From Pseudomonadota bacterium (GTDB lineage: Bacteria > Pseudomonadota > Gammaproteobacteria > Burkholderiales > Burkholderiaceae_C), in assembly GCA_963205335.1 (NCBI GenBank), contig CAUJIM010000038.1, positions 1 to 64,000 on the forward strand: a DNA stretch of 64,000 nt. Direction: 5' to 3'. Both the position numbers and the translations under genes were made by a program. The notes beneath the pieces are model-generated. The model was not told the DNA's origin, ran no database searches, and saw only the letters and a program-made list of their open reading frames with translations. Below are positions 16,259 to 25,855 of this stretch, one piece after another; position 1 is the first letter of the stretch; each line of letters begins with the position of its first letter.

Positions 16259-16651
16259 TCAGTCCGCCTTGACCGCGAGCACGGGGCAGGGGACGTTCAG
16301 CAGGATTTCCTGCGCCATGCTGCCCAGCAGCAGCTTGCCCACGGGGTTGCGCTTGCGCAGCCCGATCACGAGCACGGTGACCTGCAGGGTCTGCACCATC
16401 TCCTCGATCTCTTCGATCGCGCTGTTGCCGCGCACGAAAACCTTGAATTCGGCCTTGATCGGCAGCGACGCCAGACGCTCTTCGACACGCTCCACTTCGT
16501 AGCCACTGACAACGTTCGGATCATCCGAGCGCCCGCCGGGGCCGGCATTGACCACCACGAGCGGTTCGTTGTTCTTGGTGGCGATTTCAATCCCCTTGTC
16601 CAGTGCAGCCTGTCCTTCGGGGCGCGGTACGTAGGCAACGAGAACGGTCAT
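16259..16651 (-). CDS. Universal stress protein, ATP-binding type
   Basis: A 130-residue single-domain UspA-family protein. The C-terminal nucleotide-binding pattern is present (IGLRKRNPVGKLLLGSMAQ, then VPCPVLAVK). It starts MTVLVAYVPRPEGQAAL. USP proteins bind ATP and accumulate under growth arrest; the specific target is unknown. It stands alone, convergent with the SirB1 gene. Confidence 0.9.
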   Translation of the reverse strand: MTVLVAYVPRPEGQAALDKGIEIATKNNEPLVVVNAGPGGRSDDPNVVSGYEVERVEERLASLPIKAEFKVFVRGNSAIEEIEEMVQTLQVTVLVIGLRKRNPVGKLLLGSMAQEILLNVPCPVLAVKAD

Positions 16652-16728
16652 GTGGGTCTTCCCTTGCGATTTCGGTGTTCCGGATTATGCAGGAAGGCAC
16701 GCGCCGCGTGTACCGGCCGGCCGAGGCG

Positions 16729-17751
16729 TCACGCCAGTCCGGCGGCCACGAGTTCCTTCTTGACGTACGCGTAAAACAGGGGGGCAGCGACCAGCCCGGC
16801 GGGGCCGAAAACGGCCTCGGCGACGAACAGCACGGCCAGCAACTCCCAGACCTGGATCTGGGTGCGCTGCCCCACCACCTTGGCGTTGATCACGTACTCG
16901 GCCTTGTGGATCAGGATCAGGAAGACCAGGCAGGCGAGGGCGGCGATCGGCGAGACCGAAAGCCCCACGAGCGTGATCACCGAATTGCACAGCAGGTTGC
17001 CGACGATGGGAATCAGCCCCGCCACGAAGGTGAGCATGATCAGCAGGGCGGTGTAGGGCAGCTTCATGCCCCACAGCGGCAGCACGAGCAGCAGAAAGAG
17101 GGCCGTGAGCACGGTATTGAACGCAGCGATCCAGAACTGCGCCGCGACGATCTGGCGGAACGCGTCGCCCAGGCGGCCGATGCGCACCATCAGCGCGCGC
17201 ACCAGCGGTCCGTGGGACTGGGGGCCGTCGTGCCTGAGCGCCGCGAGCGCGCCGATGATGAGGCCGACGTAGGCGTACAGCAGCCCGCCCAGCCAGGCCC
17301 TGCCGGCCATGGCCAGCGCTCCCGCCTTGGCGCCCAGATAGCTGGCGAGCGCGTGCTGCACTTCCATCGCGCCGTCGGGCAGCTGGGCGGCGATCTCCGG
17401 AGGCAGTTTCTGGCGCAGCTCGAGCACCGTGCTGGCCAGGAAGTCGAGCAGCTCGCGGTACTGCAGCGGCGCGCCGATGATGTAGCTGCGCGAGCGCGAC
17501 AGCGCCAGCCCCAGGATCAGCAGCGGGGCCAGCATCACCAGCGCCGCAGCCACCGTCTGCACCCGGACCGGCAAGCCCCGCTGCGCCCAGGCCAGGTGCT
17601 GGTCGAGCCAGCGCGTGAGCAAAAAACCGAGGCAGGCGGTGAGCAGGCCCGCGAGCAGGCCGTAGTGCATGACCAGCAGGAGCGCGCCCGCCATCAGGAC
17701 GTAGCTGGCGCTCGTCAGGCGGCGGTCCGGATCAGCGGCGGACGCTGTCAT
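16729..17751 (-). CDS. AI-2E/PerM family transporter
   Basis: A 340-residue integral membrane protein with the AI-2E (PerM/TqsA) architecture: three N-terminal hydrophobic helices, a long amphipathic middle (about 75-150), then five or so helices including IPIVGNLLCNSVITLVGLS (about 250). Family members move autoinducer-2 or ions, and the substrate cannot be told here. It lies 46 bp downstream of purM on the same strand, a pairing I believe is common in Burkholderiales. Confidence 0.85.
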   Translation of the reverse strand: MTASAADPDRRLTSASYVLMAGALLLVMHYGLLAGLLTACLGFLLTRWLDQHLAWAQRGLPVRVQTVAAALVMLAPLLILGLALSRSRSYIIGAPLQYRELLDFLASTVLELRQKLPPEIAAQLPDGAMEVQHALASYLGAKAGALAMAGRAWLGGLLYAYVGLIIGALAALRHDGPQSHGPLVRALMVRIGRLGDAFRQIVAAQFWIAAFNTVLTALFLLLVLPLWGMKLPYTALLIMLTFVAGLIPIVGNLLCNSVITLVGLSVSPIAALACLVFLILIHKAEYVINAKVVGQRTQIQVWELLAVLFVAEAVFGPAGLVAAPLFYAYVKKELVAAGLA

Positions 17752-17797
17752 GCCATGGGCTGTCGTGCGAGAACGGGGCCGCGGGCCGGAGCCCTGG

Positions 17798-18841
17798 TCA
17801 GCGGATCACCACCGCGGCGCCCGTGCCGTGCTGCGCGATGCTGCCGATGGCGTAAACCGTCTCGCCCATCGCACGCAGGCTCTCGGCCGTCGGCGCGGCC
17901 GCATCGGGCGGGACGACGACGACCATGCCGATGCCGTTGTTGAAGGTGCGGTTCATCTCGATGTCGTCGATCCCCGCGGTGGCCTGCAGCCACGCGAACA
18001 GCTCGGTGCGCGGCCAGCCGTCCCGGTCCAGGTGCGCCGCCAGTCCCGCGGGCAGCACGCGCGGGATGTTTTCCAGCAGGCCGCCGCCGGTGATGTGCGC
18101 CAGCGCCTTGACGGGATGCCGCGCGAGCGCCGCCAGCACGCTCTTGACGTACAGCCGCGTGGGCTGCATCACGGCCTGCCGGAACGGCTGGCCGTCGAGC
18201 TGCGCCGGCAGCCGGCCGGCGGCGCGCGCAATGCACTCGCGCACCAGGCTGAAGCCGTTGGAATGCACGCCGCTCGAAGCCAGGCCCAGCACCACGTCGC
18301 CCGCCTGGACGCCGGCGCCCGTGAGGATGGCGGATTTCTCCACCACGCCGACCGCGAACCCGGCCAGGTCGTACTCGCCCGGCGGATACATGCCCGGCAT
18401 TTCGGCCGTTTCGCCGCCGATCAGCGCGCAGCCCGAGAGCTCGCAGCCCCGCGCGATGCCGCCCACGACCGCCGCGGCCACGTCCACATCCAGCTTGCCG
18501 CAGGCGAAGTAGTCGAGGAAGAACAGCGGCTCGGCCCCCTGCACCAGCACGTCGTTGACGCTCATGGCGACGAGGTCGATGCCCACGCCGTCGTGCATGT
18601 TCCATTCGAACGCCAGCTTGAGCTTGGTGCCCACGCCGTCGGTGCCCGAGACCAGCACCGGTTCCTTGAACCGCTTGGGCACCTCGAAGAGCGCGCCGAA
18701 GCCCCCTATGCCCGCCATGACGCCGTCGCGCAGGGTTTTTCTGGCCAGGGGCTTGATGCGCTCGACCAGCGCGTCGCCAGCGTCGATGTCGACGCCGGCG
18801 TCCTTGTACGAAATCGGGGAGGCAGCGGCAGGAGGACTCAT
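17798..18841 (-). CDS. purM: Phosphoribosylformylglycinamidine cyclo-ligase
   Basis: A 347-residue AIR synthetase, the fifth step of de novo purine synthesis. [20 protein letters not shown] near the N-terminus, [17 protein letters not shown] (about 65), [21 protein letters not shown] (about 145) and [14 protein letters not shown] (about 185) are classic. The ATG at 18839-18841 starts [16 protein letters not shown]; the frame is open further upstream but overlaps the divergent hda promoter region. Confidence 0.96.
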   Translation of the reverse strand: MSPPAAASPISYKDAGVDIDAGDALVERIKPLARKTLRDGVMAGIGGFGALFEVPKRFKEPVLVSGTDGVGTKLKLAFEWNMHDGVGIDLVAMSVNDVLVQGAEPLFFLDYFACGKLDVDVAAAVVGGIARGCELSGCALIGGETAEMPGMYPPGEYDLAGFAVGVVEKSAILTGAGVQAGDVVLGLASSGVHSNGFSLVRECIARAAGRLPAQLDGQPFRQAVMQPTRLYVKSVLAALARHPVKALAHITGGGLLENIPRVLPAGLAAHLDRDGWPRTELFAWLQATAGIDDIEMNRTFNNGIGMVVVVPPDAAAPTAESLRAMGETVYAIGSIAQHGTGAAVVIR

Positions 18842-19015
18842 GGGAGGTGCGTGGGGCATGCGCCAAAGCGCCGATTCTAGCCAGCGCACCGTAGAATCGG
18901 CGCTTTGACGCAGCCACGAGGCGCTTGGCCGCGTCTGTTCGCGGCGCTTTCGCGCCCTCGTTCTCGCAGGCTTCATGCAGCCAGTTTTCCTCTCGATCCA
19001 CGGGCAGAGCGCCCT

Positions 19016-19732
19016 ATGAAGCAGTTGGCACTGGCCATCGGGCTTGCCAGCAACCCCACGCTGGAGAATTTCCTGCCCGGCGACAACGGCCAGGTGCTCG
19101 CGTGCCTGCGGCAAACCGTGTCCGGCGCCGCGGCGCAACCGACCTACCTCTGGGGCGAGACCGGCACGGGCAAGACGCACCTGCTGCGCGCGGCGGCCGC
19201 ACAGCTGTGCGACGCGGGCGCGCGCGTCGGCTGGCTCGACGCGGCCACGCTCCAGCCGCAGGCTTTCGACGATGCGTGGTCCGCGGTCTTCCTCGACCAG
19301 GTCCACGCCTACGACGCGGCGCAGCAGGCGGTCGCCTTCAACTGGTTCGTCAACGCCACCAGCCCGGCGCTGGGCCCGCCACGCTGGGTGCTGGCGGCCG
19401 GCCGGCTGCCCCCGGCGGACCTCGCGCTGCGCGACGACCTGCGCAGCCGCCTCGGATGGGGGCAGATCTTCCAACTGCGCCCGCCGGACGAAGCCCAGTG
19501 CCGCGCGATACTGCGCGCGCAGGCCGCGGCGCGCGGCATCCATCTGCCCGACGAGGTGCTGAACTACATGCTGGTGCGTTTCGCGCGCGATCTCGGCAGC
19601 CTGGTGCGGCTGCTCGATGCGCTGGATGGTTTCGCGCTGCGCACGCAGCGCGCCGTCACGGTCGCGCTGCTGCGCGCCATGCTCGACGACGGTGCGGCCG
19701 CGAGCCAGGCCCCGGAGCAATCGCATGCCTGA
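19016..19732 (+). CDS. hda: DnaA regulatory inactivator Hda
   Basis: A 238-residue AAA+ protein related to DnaA but lacking its DNA-binding domain IV. It starts with the clamp-binding-like [21 protein letters not shown] and has Walker [12 protein letters not shown] (about 44-54). Hda with the beta clamp stimulates ATP hydrolysis by DnaA to limit initiation. ATG 19016 is chosen because the beta-clamp motif should be N-terminal; 37 upstream in-frame codons are spurious. It overlaps the HAD phosphatase gene by 8 bp. Confidence 0.92.
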   Translation: MKQLALAIGLASNPTLENFLPGDNGQVLACLRQTVSGAAAQPTYLWGETGTGKTHLLRAAAAQLCDAGARVGWLDAATLQPQAFDDAWSAVFLDQVHAYDAAQQAVAFNWFVNATSPALGPPRWVLAAGRLPPADLALRDDLRSRLGWGQIFQLRPPDEAQCRAILRAQAAARGIHLPDEVLNYMLVRFARDLGSLVRLLDALDGFALRTQRAVTVALLRAMLDDGAAASQAPEQSHA

Positions 19733-20426
19733 CGACCGCCGCGCGAGCGCGCTCCGACTGGCCCTGTTCGACCTGGACCACACGCTGCTGCCGCTCGACT
19801 CCGACTACGAATGGGGCGAATTCACCATCCGCCTGGGCTGGTGCGACCGCGAGGACTTCGGCCGGCGCAACCAGGCGTTCTACGCCGACTACCAGGCGGG
19901 GCGCCTGGACGTGCACGACTACGTGCGCTTCGCCACCGACGCCGTGCGCCGGCGCGGCCCCGAGGCGGCTGCCGCGGCGCACGCGCGCTTCATGCGCGAA
20001 GTCATCGCGCCGGCCATCCGGCCGCAGGCCCTGGCGCTGCTGCAGCGCCACCGCGAGGCCGGTGATACGCTGGCGATCATCACCGCCACCAACGAGCTGG
20101 TGACCCGCCCGATCGCCGCGGCGTTCGGCGTGTCGGAGCTGCTGGCGATCGAGCTGGCGCGGGACGCCGATGGCTGGATCACCGGCGACATCAAGGGCAC
20201 CCCGTCGATGCGCGAAGGCAAGGTCGAGCGCATGACCCAGTGGCTCGCGGCGCGCGGCCTGTCCTGGGCCGACGTGGACTGCACCTTCTACAGCGACTCG
20301 ATCAACGACGTGCCGCTGCTCGAACGGGTGAACCACCCGGTCGCGACCAATCCGGACGAGCGCCTGCATGCCCTGGCGGTGCAGCGCGGCTGGCCGGTCC
20401 TGAACCTGTTTTCTCCAAACCCATGA
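19725..20426 (+). CDS. HAD-IB family phosphatase (SerB-like)
   Basis: A 233-residue haloacid dehalogenase-type hydrolase. Motif I is [13 protein letters not shown] (nucleophile Asp near residue 16), motif II ITATNE (near 122) and motif [12 protein letters not shown] (near 191). Fold and length fit the HAD-IB subgroup with SerB-like phosphoserine phosphatases, but the substrate is not certain. Cotranslated between hda and pcnB. Confidence 0.88.
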   Translation: MPDDRRASALRLALFDLDHTLLPLDSDYEWGEFTIRLGWCDREDFGRRNQAFYADYQAGRLDVHDYVRFATDAVRRRGPEAAAAAHARFMREVIAPAIRPQALALLQRHREAGDTLAIITATNELVTRPIAAAFGVSELLAIELARDADGWITGDIKGTPSMREGKVERMTQWLAARGLSWADVDCTFYSDSINDVPLLERVNHPVATNPDERLHALAVQRGWPVLNLFSPNP

Positions 20427-21985
20427 TCAAACAATTCATCCACAAGCTGCTGGGCAAGGAAGCGCGCACCAAGAGCCCCTTCGGCAAACGCGAGGAAGTG
20501 CCGGCGAGCGTGCACGGCATCGACCCGGCGCTGGTCGACCGGCGCGCCGCCGAGGTGGTGCGCACGCTCCAGGGCGCGGGCTTCACGGCCTACATCGTCG
20601 GCGGCGCGGTGCGCGACCTGCTGCTGGGGCTCAAGCCCAAGGACTTCGACGTGGCGACCGACGCCACGCCCGAGCAGGTCAAGCAGCTCTTCCGGCGCGC
20701 CTTCATCATCGGGCGGCGCTTTCGCATCGTCCACGTGGTGTTCGGCCGCGGGCGCGAGCACGACGTCGTCGAGGTCTCGACCTTCCGCGCCTACCTGGAC
20801 AGCGCCGACGCCGAGACCGTGCAAGGCAACGAGAAGAGCAGCAAGGCCGAGCTGGCGGGGCTGCGCCACGCGGTGAACGCCAGCGGCCGGGTGCTGCGCG
20901 ACAACGTCTGGGGGCCGCAGGAAGAAGACGCGGCGCGGCGCGACTTCACCGTCAACGCCATGTACTACGACCCCGAATCGCAGGTGGTGGTGGACTACCA
21001 CAAGGGGATCGCCGACGCCCGCAAACGCGTGCTGCGCATGATCGGCGACCCCGCGACGCGCTACCACGAAGACCCGGTGCGCATCATCCGTGCGGCGCGC
21101 TTCGCCGCCAAGCTCGATGCGCGCGGCTTCACGCTCGAACCGCGCAGCGCGCGGCCGCTCGTGGCCTGCGAGCACCTGCTGCGCGAGATCCCGCAAAGCC
21201 GGCTGTTCGACGAGATGCTCAAGCTGCTGCAGACCGGGCACGCGCTCGCCTCGGTGGCGCAGCTCAGGAAGCTGGGGCTGGAAAAAGGGATCTACCCGCT
21301 GCTGGACGTGGTGGTGGAGCGCGCCGAGCAGCCGCTGGTGCACGCCGTGCTGCTCGACACCGACCGCCGCGTGGCCGAGGGCAAGGCCGTGGCGGCCAGC
21401 TTCCTGCTCTCGTGCGTGCTCTGGCCGGACGTCAAGGCCGGATGGGAGCAGCGCCAGGCACAGGGCGAGCACGCCCTGCCGGCGCTGCAGGCGGCGATCG
21501 ACGACGTGTTCGCGCGGCGCATCGGCGACGTCTCGGGCCGGGGCAAGCTCGCGGCCGACATGCGCGAGATCTGGGTCATGCAGCCGCGCTTCGAGAAGCG
21601 CACCGTGCACAGCGCCTTCGGCATGGTGGCGCACATCCGCTTTCGCGCGGGCTTCGACTTTCTGCGCCTGCGCGCCGACACCGGAGAGGTGAGCGACGAG
21701 CTGGTGGGCTGGTGGCAGCAGTTCTCGATCGCCGACGACGCGCGCCGCCAGGACATGCTGGAGCAGGCGCGCGAGGAGCAGCGCCAGCACCAGCGCACCC
21801 GCCAGCGCAAGCCCGCGGCCGCCGCGCCGCACCAGGCGGCCCAGGACGACGGCCCGGCATCGATCGACGACGTGGCCGACGAGGCCGGCAGCGCCGGGGC
21901 CGCGCCCAGGAAGCGCCGGCGCCGGCGCCGCAAGCCGGCCGGGCAGGGCGGTGCCGGCGACGGCGACGGCGCGCCTGCGGCGTGA
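20423..21985 (+). CDS. pcnB: Poly(A) polymerase I
   Basis: A 520-residue class II nucleotidyltransferase that adds 3' poly(A) tails and so promotes RNA decay. Key elements are GGAVRDLLLGLKPKDFDVATD (about 58-78, with the metal-binding Asp pair) and DFTVNAMYYDP (about 175). The C-terminus is a basic RKRRRRRRK-type tail, probably for RNA binding. Start ATG 20423 overlaps the HAD gene; the folK GTG overlaps its stop. Confidence 0.93.
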   Translation: MIKQFIHKLLGKEARTKSPFGKREEVPASVHGIDPALVDRRAAEVVRTLQGAGFTAYIVGGAVRDLLLGLKPKDFDVATDATPEQVKQLFRRAFIIGRRFRIVHVVFGRGREHDVVEVSTFRAYLDSADAETVQGNEKSSKAELAGLRHAVNASGRVLRDNVWGPQEEDAARRDFTVNAMYYDPESQVVVDYHKGIADARKRVLRMIGDPATRYHEDPVRIIRAARFAAKLDARGFTLEPRSARPLVACEHLLREIPQSRLFDEMLKLLQTGHALASVAQLRKLGLEKGIYPLLDVVVERAEQPLVHAVLLDTDRRVAEGKAVAASFLLSCVLWPDVKAGWEQRQAQGEHALPALQAAIDDVFARRIGDVSGRGKLAADMREIWVMQPRFEKRTVHSAFGMVAHIRFRAGFDFLRLRADTGEVSDELVGWWQQFSIADDARRQDMLEQAREEQRQHQRTRQRKPAAAAPHQAAQDDGPASIDDVADEAGSAGAAPRKRRRRRRKPAGQGGAGDGDGAPAA

Positions 21986-22503
21986 ACGCCTTCATCGGCC
22001 TGGGCGCCAACCTGGGCGACGCGCGCGCCGCCCTGCAGGGCGCCCTGCGGGCGCTGGCGGCGCTGCCGCGCACCCGGCTCGCCGGCGTGTCGTCGCTCTA
22101 CGCCAGCGCGCCGGTCGACGCGGACGGGCCGGACTACCTGAACGCCGTGGCGTGCCTGGACACGGCGCTCGCCCCGATCGACCTGCTGCACGCGCTGCAG
22201 GGCGTGGAGAACGCCGCGGGGCGCCAGCGCCCCTACCGCCATGCGCCGCGCACGCTCGACCTGGACCTCCTGCTCCATGGCGACACGTCCTGCCACGGCG
22301 ACGAGCTCACCCTGCCGCACCCCCGCATGCACGAGCGCGCCTTCGTGCTGCTGCCGCTGGCCGAGCTGGCGCCGCAGCGCGTGAGCGCGGCGCAGCTCGC
22401 CGGCGTGGCCGGGCAGCGCATCACGCGCATCGCCCTGCCTGCCGAATGGGCCGGCTCATTTCATCAAAAAGATAGCTGCCAGCGCTTGACTGGCGGGCGA
22501 TAG
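21982..22503 (+). CDS. folK: Hydroxymethyl-dihydropterin pyrophosphokinase
   Basis: A 173-residue HPPK, which pyrophosphorylates 6-hydroxymethyl-7,8-dihydropterin in folate synthesis. FIGLGANLGDARAAL at the N-terminus and RPYRHAPRTLDLDLLL (about 82-97, with the Mg-binding Asp pair) identify it. GTG 21982 overlaps the pcnB stop. The last ~12 residues (QKDSCQRLTGGR) are encoded by a dispersed repeat (copy B), so the ancestral stop was probably earlier. Confidence 0.93.
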   Translation: MNAFIGLGANLGDARAALQGALRALAALPRTRLAGVSSLYASAPVDADGPDYLNAVACLDTALAPIDLLHALQGVENAAGRQRPYRHAPRTLDLDLLLHGDTSCHGDELTLPHPRMHERAFVLLPLAELAPQRVSAAQLAGVAGQRITRIALPAEWAGSFHQKDSCQRLTGGR

Positions 22504-22519
22504 AGCCATTTTTCTTTTA
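22466..22519 (+). repeat. Dispersed Comamonadaceae-type repeat, copy B
   Basis: Starts AAAAAGATAGCTGCCAGCG and ends GAGCCATTTTTCTT. It closely matches copy C inside lpd. It encodes the C-terminal tail and stop codon of folK and may terminate transcription between the convergent folK and reductase genes. Confidence 0.65.
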
Positions 22520-22523
22520 AAAA

Positions 22524-23588
22524 TCATGGCGGGCTGCCTGCCGGGTGCTTGTCGGCTTCGGTCAGGAATGCATCGGCGAAAAACTCCGCCTCGGGCAGGC
22601 CGCGCTCGGCGACGTAGCTCTTGCGCGCGGCGTTGACCACGACGGGCGCGCCGCAGGCATAGACCTGGTGGCCGGAAAGGTCGGCGAAATCGTCCAGCAC
22701 GGCCTGGTGGACGAAGCCGCTGCGGCCGCTCCAGCCGTCTTCGGCCAGCGCGTCGGAGACCACCGGCACGTAGCGCAGCGTGGGCATTTCGGCCACGCGC
22801 TGGCGCACCCAGGCGTCCATGTACAGGTCGCGCGGGCGCCGGCCGCCCCAGTAGAAGACGGCCGGCCGGTGGCTGCCCAGGTGCTGCAGGTGCTCGATCA
22901 GGGCCTTGATCGGGGCGAAGCCGGTCCCCGAGGCCAGCAGCACCAGCGGTTTCTCCGAGTCTTCGCGCAAGTGGAAGCTGCCGAACGGCCCCTCGATGCG
23001 CAGGATGTCCTTTTCCTTCATCGCACCGAAGACGTGGTCGGTGAAGCGGCCGCCGGGCGTGTGGCGGATGTGCAGCTCCAGCCCCGGCTGCGCCGCCTGC
23101 GTGTGCGGCGCGCTGGCCATCGAATAGGAGCGGCGCGAGCCGTCGCGCAGCAGGAAATCGACGTACTGCCCGGCCCGGTAGCCGAACGCGTCGCCGGCCG
23201 GCAGCGCCATGCGCGCGAGCATCACGTCGTCGGTCGCGCGCTCCAGGCGCGCGACCCGCACCGGGAGCTTGCGCACGGGAAAGCTGTCGGCGGCGCTCAC
23301 CTGGTCGGATTCGAGCACCACGTCGCCCAGCGGCACCGCGCTGCAGGCCAGCACCAGGCCGCGCGCCTCTTCGTCCGGGCTCAGGGCGCCGCCCAGGTGC
23401 TCGCGCAGGCGCACCTCGCCGCTCACCCGCAGGCACTTGCACGAGCCGCAGGCGCCGTCCTTGCAGCCGTAGGGCAGGCCGACGCCCTGGCGGATGGCCG
23501 CCGCCAGGATGGTCTCGTCCTGGCGCACCTCGAAGGTGCGGCCGCTGGGCTGGACGGTGACGGTGTGCGTGGCCTCGTGACCGGTCAT
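22524..23588 (-). CDS. Ferredoxin-dependent NAD(P)H reductase (CDP-6-deoxy-glucoseen reductase-like)
   Basis: A 354-residue iron-sulfur flavoprotein. The N-terminal plant-type [2Fe-2S] domain has CKDGACGSCKC (about 40-50) and a final Cys near 82. It is followed by a ferredoxin-NADP reductase module with FAD motif RRSYSMASAPH (about 160) and NAD motif LASGTGFAPIKA (about 230). Often labelled AscD in this group, but the sugar substrate is unlikely and the physiological partner is unknown. ATG at 23586-23588; divergent from the next gene. Confidence 0.85.
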   Translation of the reverse strand: MTGHEATHTVTVQPSGRTFEVRQDETILAAAIRQGVGLPYGCKDGACGSCKCLRVSGEVRLREHLGGALSPDEEARGLVLACSAVPLGDVVLESDQVSAADSFPVRKLPVRVARLERATDDVMLARMALPAGDAFGYRAGQYVDFLLRDGSRRSYSMASAPHTQAAQPGLELHIRHTPGGRFTDHVFGAMKEKDILRIEGPFGSFHLREDSEKPLVLLASGTGFAPIKALIEHLQHLGSHRPAVFYWGGRRPRDLYMDAWVRQRVAEMPTLRYVPVVSDALAEDGWSGRSGFVHQAVLDDFADLSGHQVYACGAPVVVNAARKSYVAERGLPEAEFFADAFLTEADKHPAGSPP

Positions 23589-23633
23589 GCTCTGGGTATC
23601 CTTGCAAACATCGACGACGGAAAGTTTTTGATT

Positions 23634-24575
23634 GTGCCTTCGAACCAGAGTCCCCTCGGAGCCCTGCCATCGCGGTTTCGCCGCACGCGGGTGCTGGTCG
23701 TGGGCTGCGGCGACGTGGGCCTGCGCACCGCGCGCGCGCTCGGCGCCGGCACCGGCCGGGTGCGGCTGCTGGCACTGACCTCGTCGCCCGAAAGAAGGCC
23801 GGCGCTGCGGGCCGCCGGCATCACGCCGCTTGCCGGCAACCTCGACGACGCGGCGAGCCTGGCGCGGCTGGCGGGCATCGCCCGGCACGTGCTGCACCTG
23901 GCGCCGCCGCCGGGGCAGGGGACGCGCGACCCGCGCACCGCGGCGCTGGTACGGGCGCTGGCGCGGCGCACGCTGCCGCACTCGCTTGTCTACCTGTCCA
24001 CCACCGGCGTGTACGGCGACTGCCAGGGCGCCTGGGTCGACGAGACCCGCGCCGTGGCGCCGCGCACCGACCGCGCGCTGCGGCGCGTGCACGCCGAGTC
24101 GCTGCTGCGCGCGTTCGGGCGCACCGGCGTGCGCGTGGCGCTGCTGCGCGCACCGGGCATCTACGCCGCCGACCGGTCCAACGGCACCCCGCGCCAGCGG
24201 CTGCTGGCCGCGACGCCGGTGCTGCGCGCGCAGGACGACGTGTTCGTCAGCCACATCCACGCCGACGACCTGGCCCGCGCCTGCGCGGTAGCGCTGTGGC
24301 GGGGGCGCTGCCAGCGCAGCGTGCACGTGAGCGACGCCAGCGACCTGCGCATGGGCGACTATTTCGACCTGGCGGCCGACCTGTACGGGCTGCCCAGGCC
24401 GGAGCGCATCGCGCGCTCCGAGGCGCCCCGGCACATCGCGCCGGCACTGCTGGCCTTCATGAGCGAGTCGCGGCGCCTCGCGACCGACCGCCTGCGCCGC
24501 GAGCTGCGCCTGCGCCTGCGCTACCCGACGGTGCGCGAGGGCCTGGCCGCCGGGCTGCCCGGTCAGCGCGGGTAG
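23634..24575 (+). CDS. NAD-dependent epimerase/dehydratase (extended SDR)
   Basis: A 313-residue Rossmann-fold protein. The nucleotide-binding loop is VLVVGCGDVGLRTARALG (about 20-37). STTGVYGDCQGAWVDE (about 122) carries the family's usual serine and tyrosine-region motif. Similar to YeeZ/SDR_a5-like proteins; the substrate is unknown. GTG 23634 is the best start available. It overlaps the convergent DUF4124 gene by 13 bp. Confidence 0.8.
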   Translation: MPSNQSPLGALPSRFRRTRVLVVGCGDVGLRTARALGAGTGRVRLLALTSSPERRPALRAAGITPLAGNLDDAASLARLAGIARHVLHLAPPPGQGTRDPRTAALVRALARRTLPHSLVYLSTTGVYGDCQGAWVDETRAVAPRTDRALRRVHAESLLRAFGRTGVRVALLRAPGIYAADRSNGTPRQRLLAATPVLRAQDDVFVSHIHADDLARACAVALWRGRCQRSVHVSDASDLRMGDYFDLAADLYGLPRPERIARSEAPRHIAPALLAFMSESRRLATDRLRRELRLRLRYPTVREGLAAGLPGQRG

Positions 24576-25210
24576 CTGTTGCCCTGCCTGTCGTAGCAGC
24601 GGAAGACATTGCACTGCACCATTTCCGGTGCGCGCTGCGGCGGCCTCGGCCGCGCAGGCACCACCACCACCGGGGGCAGGTAGACGGGCGCCTCGTACGC
24701 CGGGCGGTAGGCCTGGCGGTTCTGCAGCCGGGCCAGTTCCGCCGGGTGCAGGCACGCCTGATCGGCGGCGTGCTGCGCCGCGTCGATGCGGGACCGGGTG
24801 TCGTACAGCGAGGGGTCGAGCGTGGAGACCAGGCCCTGCAGCGTCTGGCGCGCCTGCAGGCAGGCGGGCGAGCGCGCGGGGTCTTCAGCCGCGTGCCGGC
24901 GGGCGGCGGGTGCGCTGCCCTCGTGCGGCGCGTCCTGCCCCTGCTGCGCCTCGCGCTGTTCGCGCTTGAGCCGCAAGGCCTGCTCGGCCTGTTCGCGCTC
25001 CTGCCGTATCTCCTCCGGCGTCTGGCGCGGCGCCACTTCACGGCGGCTCTGCCCGCTGGCGCATGGACCGTCGGTATAGGTGACGCTGCCCGTGGCCGGA
25101 TCGGTGCAGCGGACGACCTGCGCAGGCGAGGCCAGCGGCACGGCCAGGAACAGCGCGGCAACCAGCAGCGCGCAGCGGCTCGGACCGTCCCACGACCGGC
25201 TGCATCCCAT
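24563..25210 (-). CDS. Secreted DUF4124 protein
   Basis: A 215-residue exported protein. The signal peptide (hydrophobic stretch CALLVAALFLAVPLASPAQ, about 13-31) is followed by a short DUF4124 domain (VRCTDPATGSVTYTDGPCASG). A charged coiled-coil-like segment (about 65-95) comes next, and Pro/Val-rich sequence at the end. Probably periplasmic; function unknown. It sits 12 bp after a lipoprotein gene on the same strand. Confidence 0.78.
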   Translation of the reverse strand: MGCSRSWDGPSRCALLVAALFLAVPLASPAQVVRCTDPATGSVTYTDGPCASGQSRREVAPRQTPEEIRQEREQAEQALRLKREQREAQQGQDAPHEGSAPAARRHAAEDPARSPACLQARQTLQGLVSTLDPSLYDTRSRIDAAQHAADQACLHPAELARLQNRQAYRPAYEAPVYLPPVVVVPARPRPPQRAPEMVQCNVFRCYDRQGNSYPR

Positions 25211-25222
25211 GGCGTCTCCTCG

Positions 25223-25708
25223 TCAGCGCGAAGGCCCGCGCTCGCCGCGCTGGCGGCGGTCGCCGTCCGCATCCGCATCGGCAGGGCGCGGGCGGCGCTG
25301 CCACTCGCGCGGCGCCGCCGATGCGCCCGGGGGGCGGGCCGCAGGCCTGTCGCCGTGCGCCTGCGGGGGGCGCGCGTGCGGGCCCGGCTCCGGCGGCCGG
25401 TCCGGTCGGTGCAGCCGCGGCGGCGGCTCCCGACGGCCGTCCCAACGCGGCGGCTCGCGCCAGCGCGGGCCGATCCAGAACTGCTCCCGTACCACGACCG
25501 GGGGAGGGCCATACACCCATGCGGGATCCGCCGGCACCACGTAGTAGGGCGCCGTCGGGTACGTCGCGCCATAACCCGGGCCGCCATAGCCGCCATAGCC
25601 GTCGTAGTCGGCCACCGGCACCGCGCAACCGGCCAGCAGCAGCAGCGACAGCGCGGCCATGGTCGCGGCAGCGGGACGTAGAAGGCCTGGTGTCTTGACA
25701 GTGTTCAT
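25223..25708 (-). CDS. Lipoprotein, Gly/Tyr- and Pro/Arg-rich
   Basis: A 161-residue predicted lipoprotein with lipobox LLLLAGC (Cys near residue 28). A Gly-Tyr-rich spacer follows, then PYYVVPADPAWVYGPPPVVV and a Pro/Arg-rich tail that lacks clear fold. Such short envelope lipoproteins are common in Comamonadaceae and have no assigned role. Likely cotranscribed with the DUF4124 gene. Confidence 0.7.
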   Translation of the reverse strand: MNTVKTPGLLRPAAATMAALSLLLLAGCAVPVADYDGYGGYGGPGYGATYPTAPYYVVPADPAWVYGPPPVVVREQFWIGPRWREPPRWDGRREPPPRLHRPDRPPEPGPHARPPQAHGDRPAARPPGASAAPREWQRRPRPADADADGDRRQRGERGPSR

Positions 25709-25855
25709 TGCCGTGAGACGCCCCAGCGCCCGTCGCGGTTGACCAGAAGCGCCGGTTTTACCCTTTCTTTACCTGTGGCAGCGCTGAACGAGTCCCTTGC
25801 GCGCCGCGCATCCCCGCTTTGGACGGTCTGCGGCATTGCGAATTTCAGCATTGCC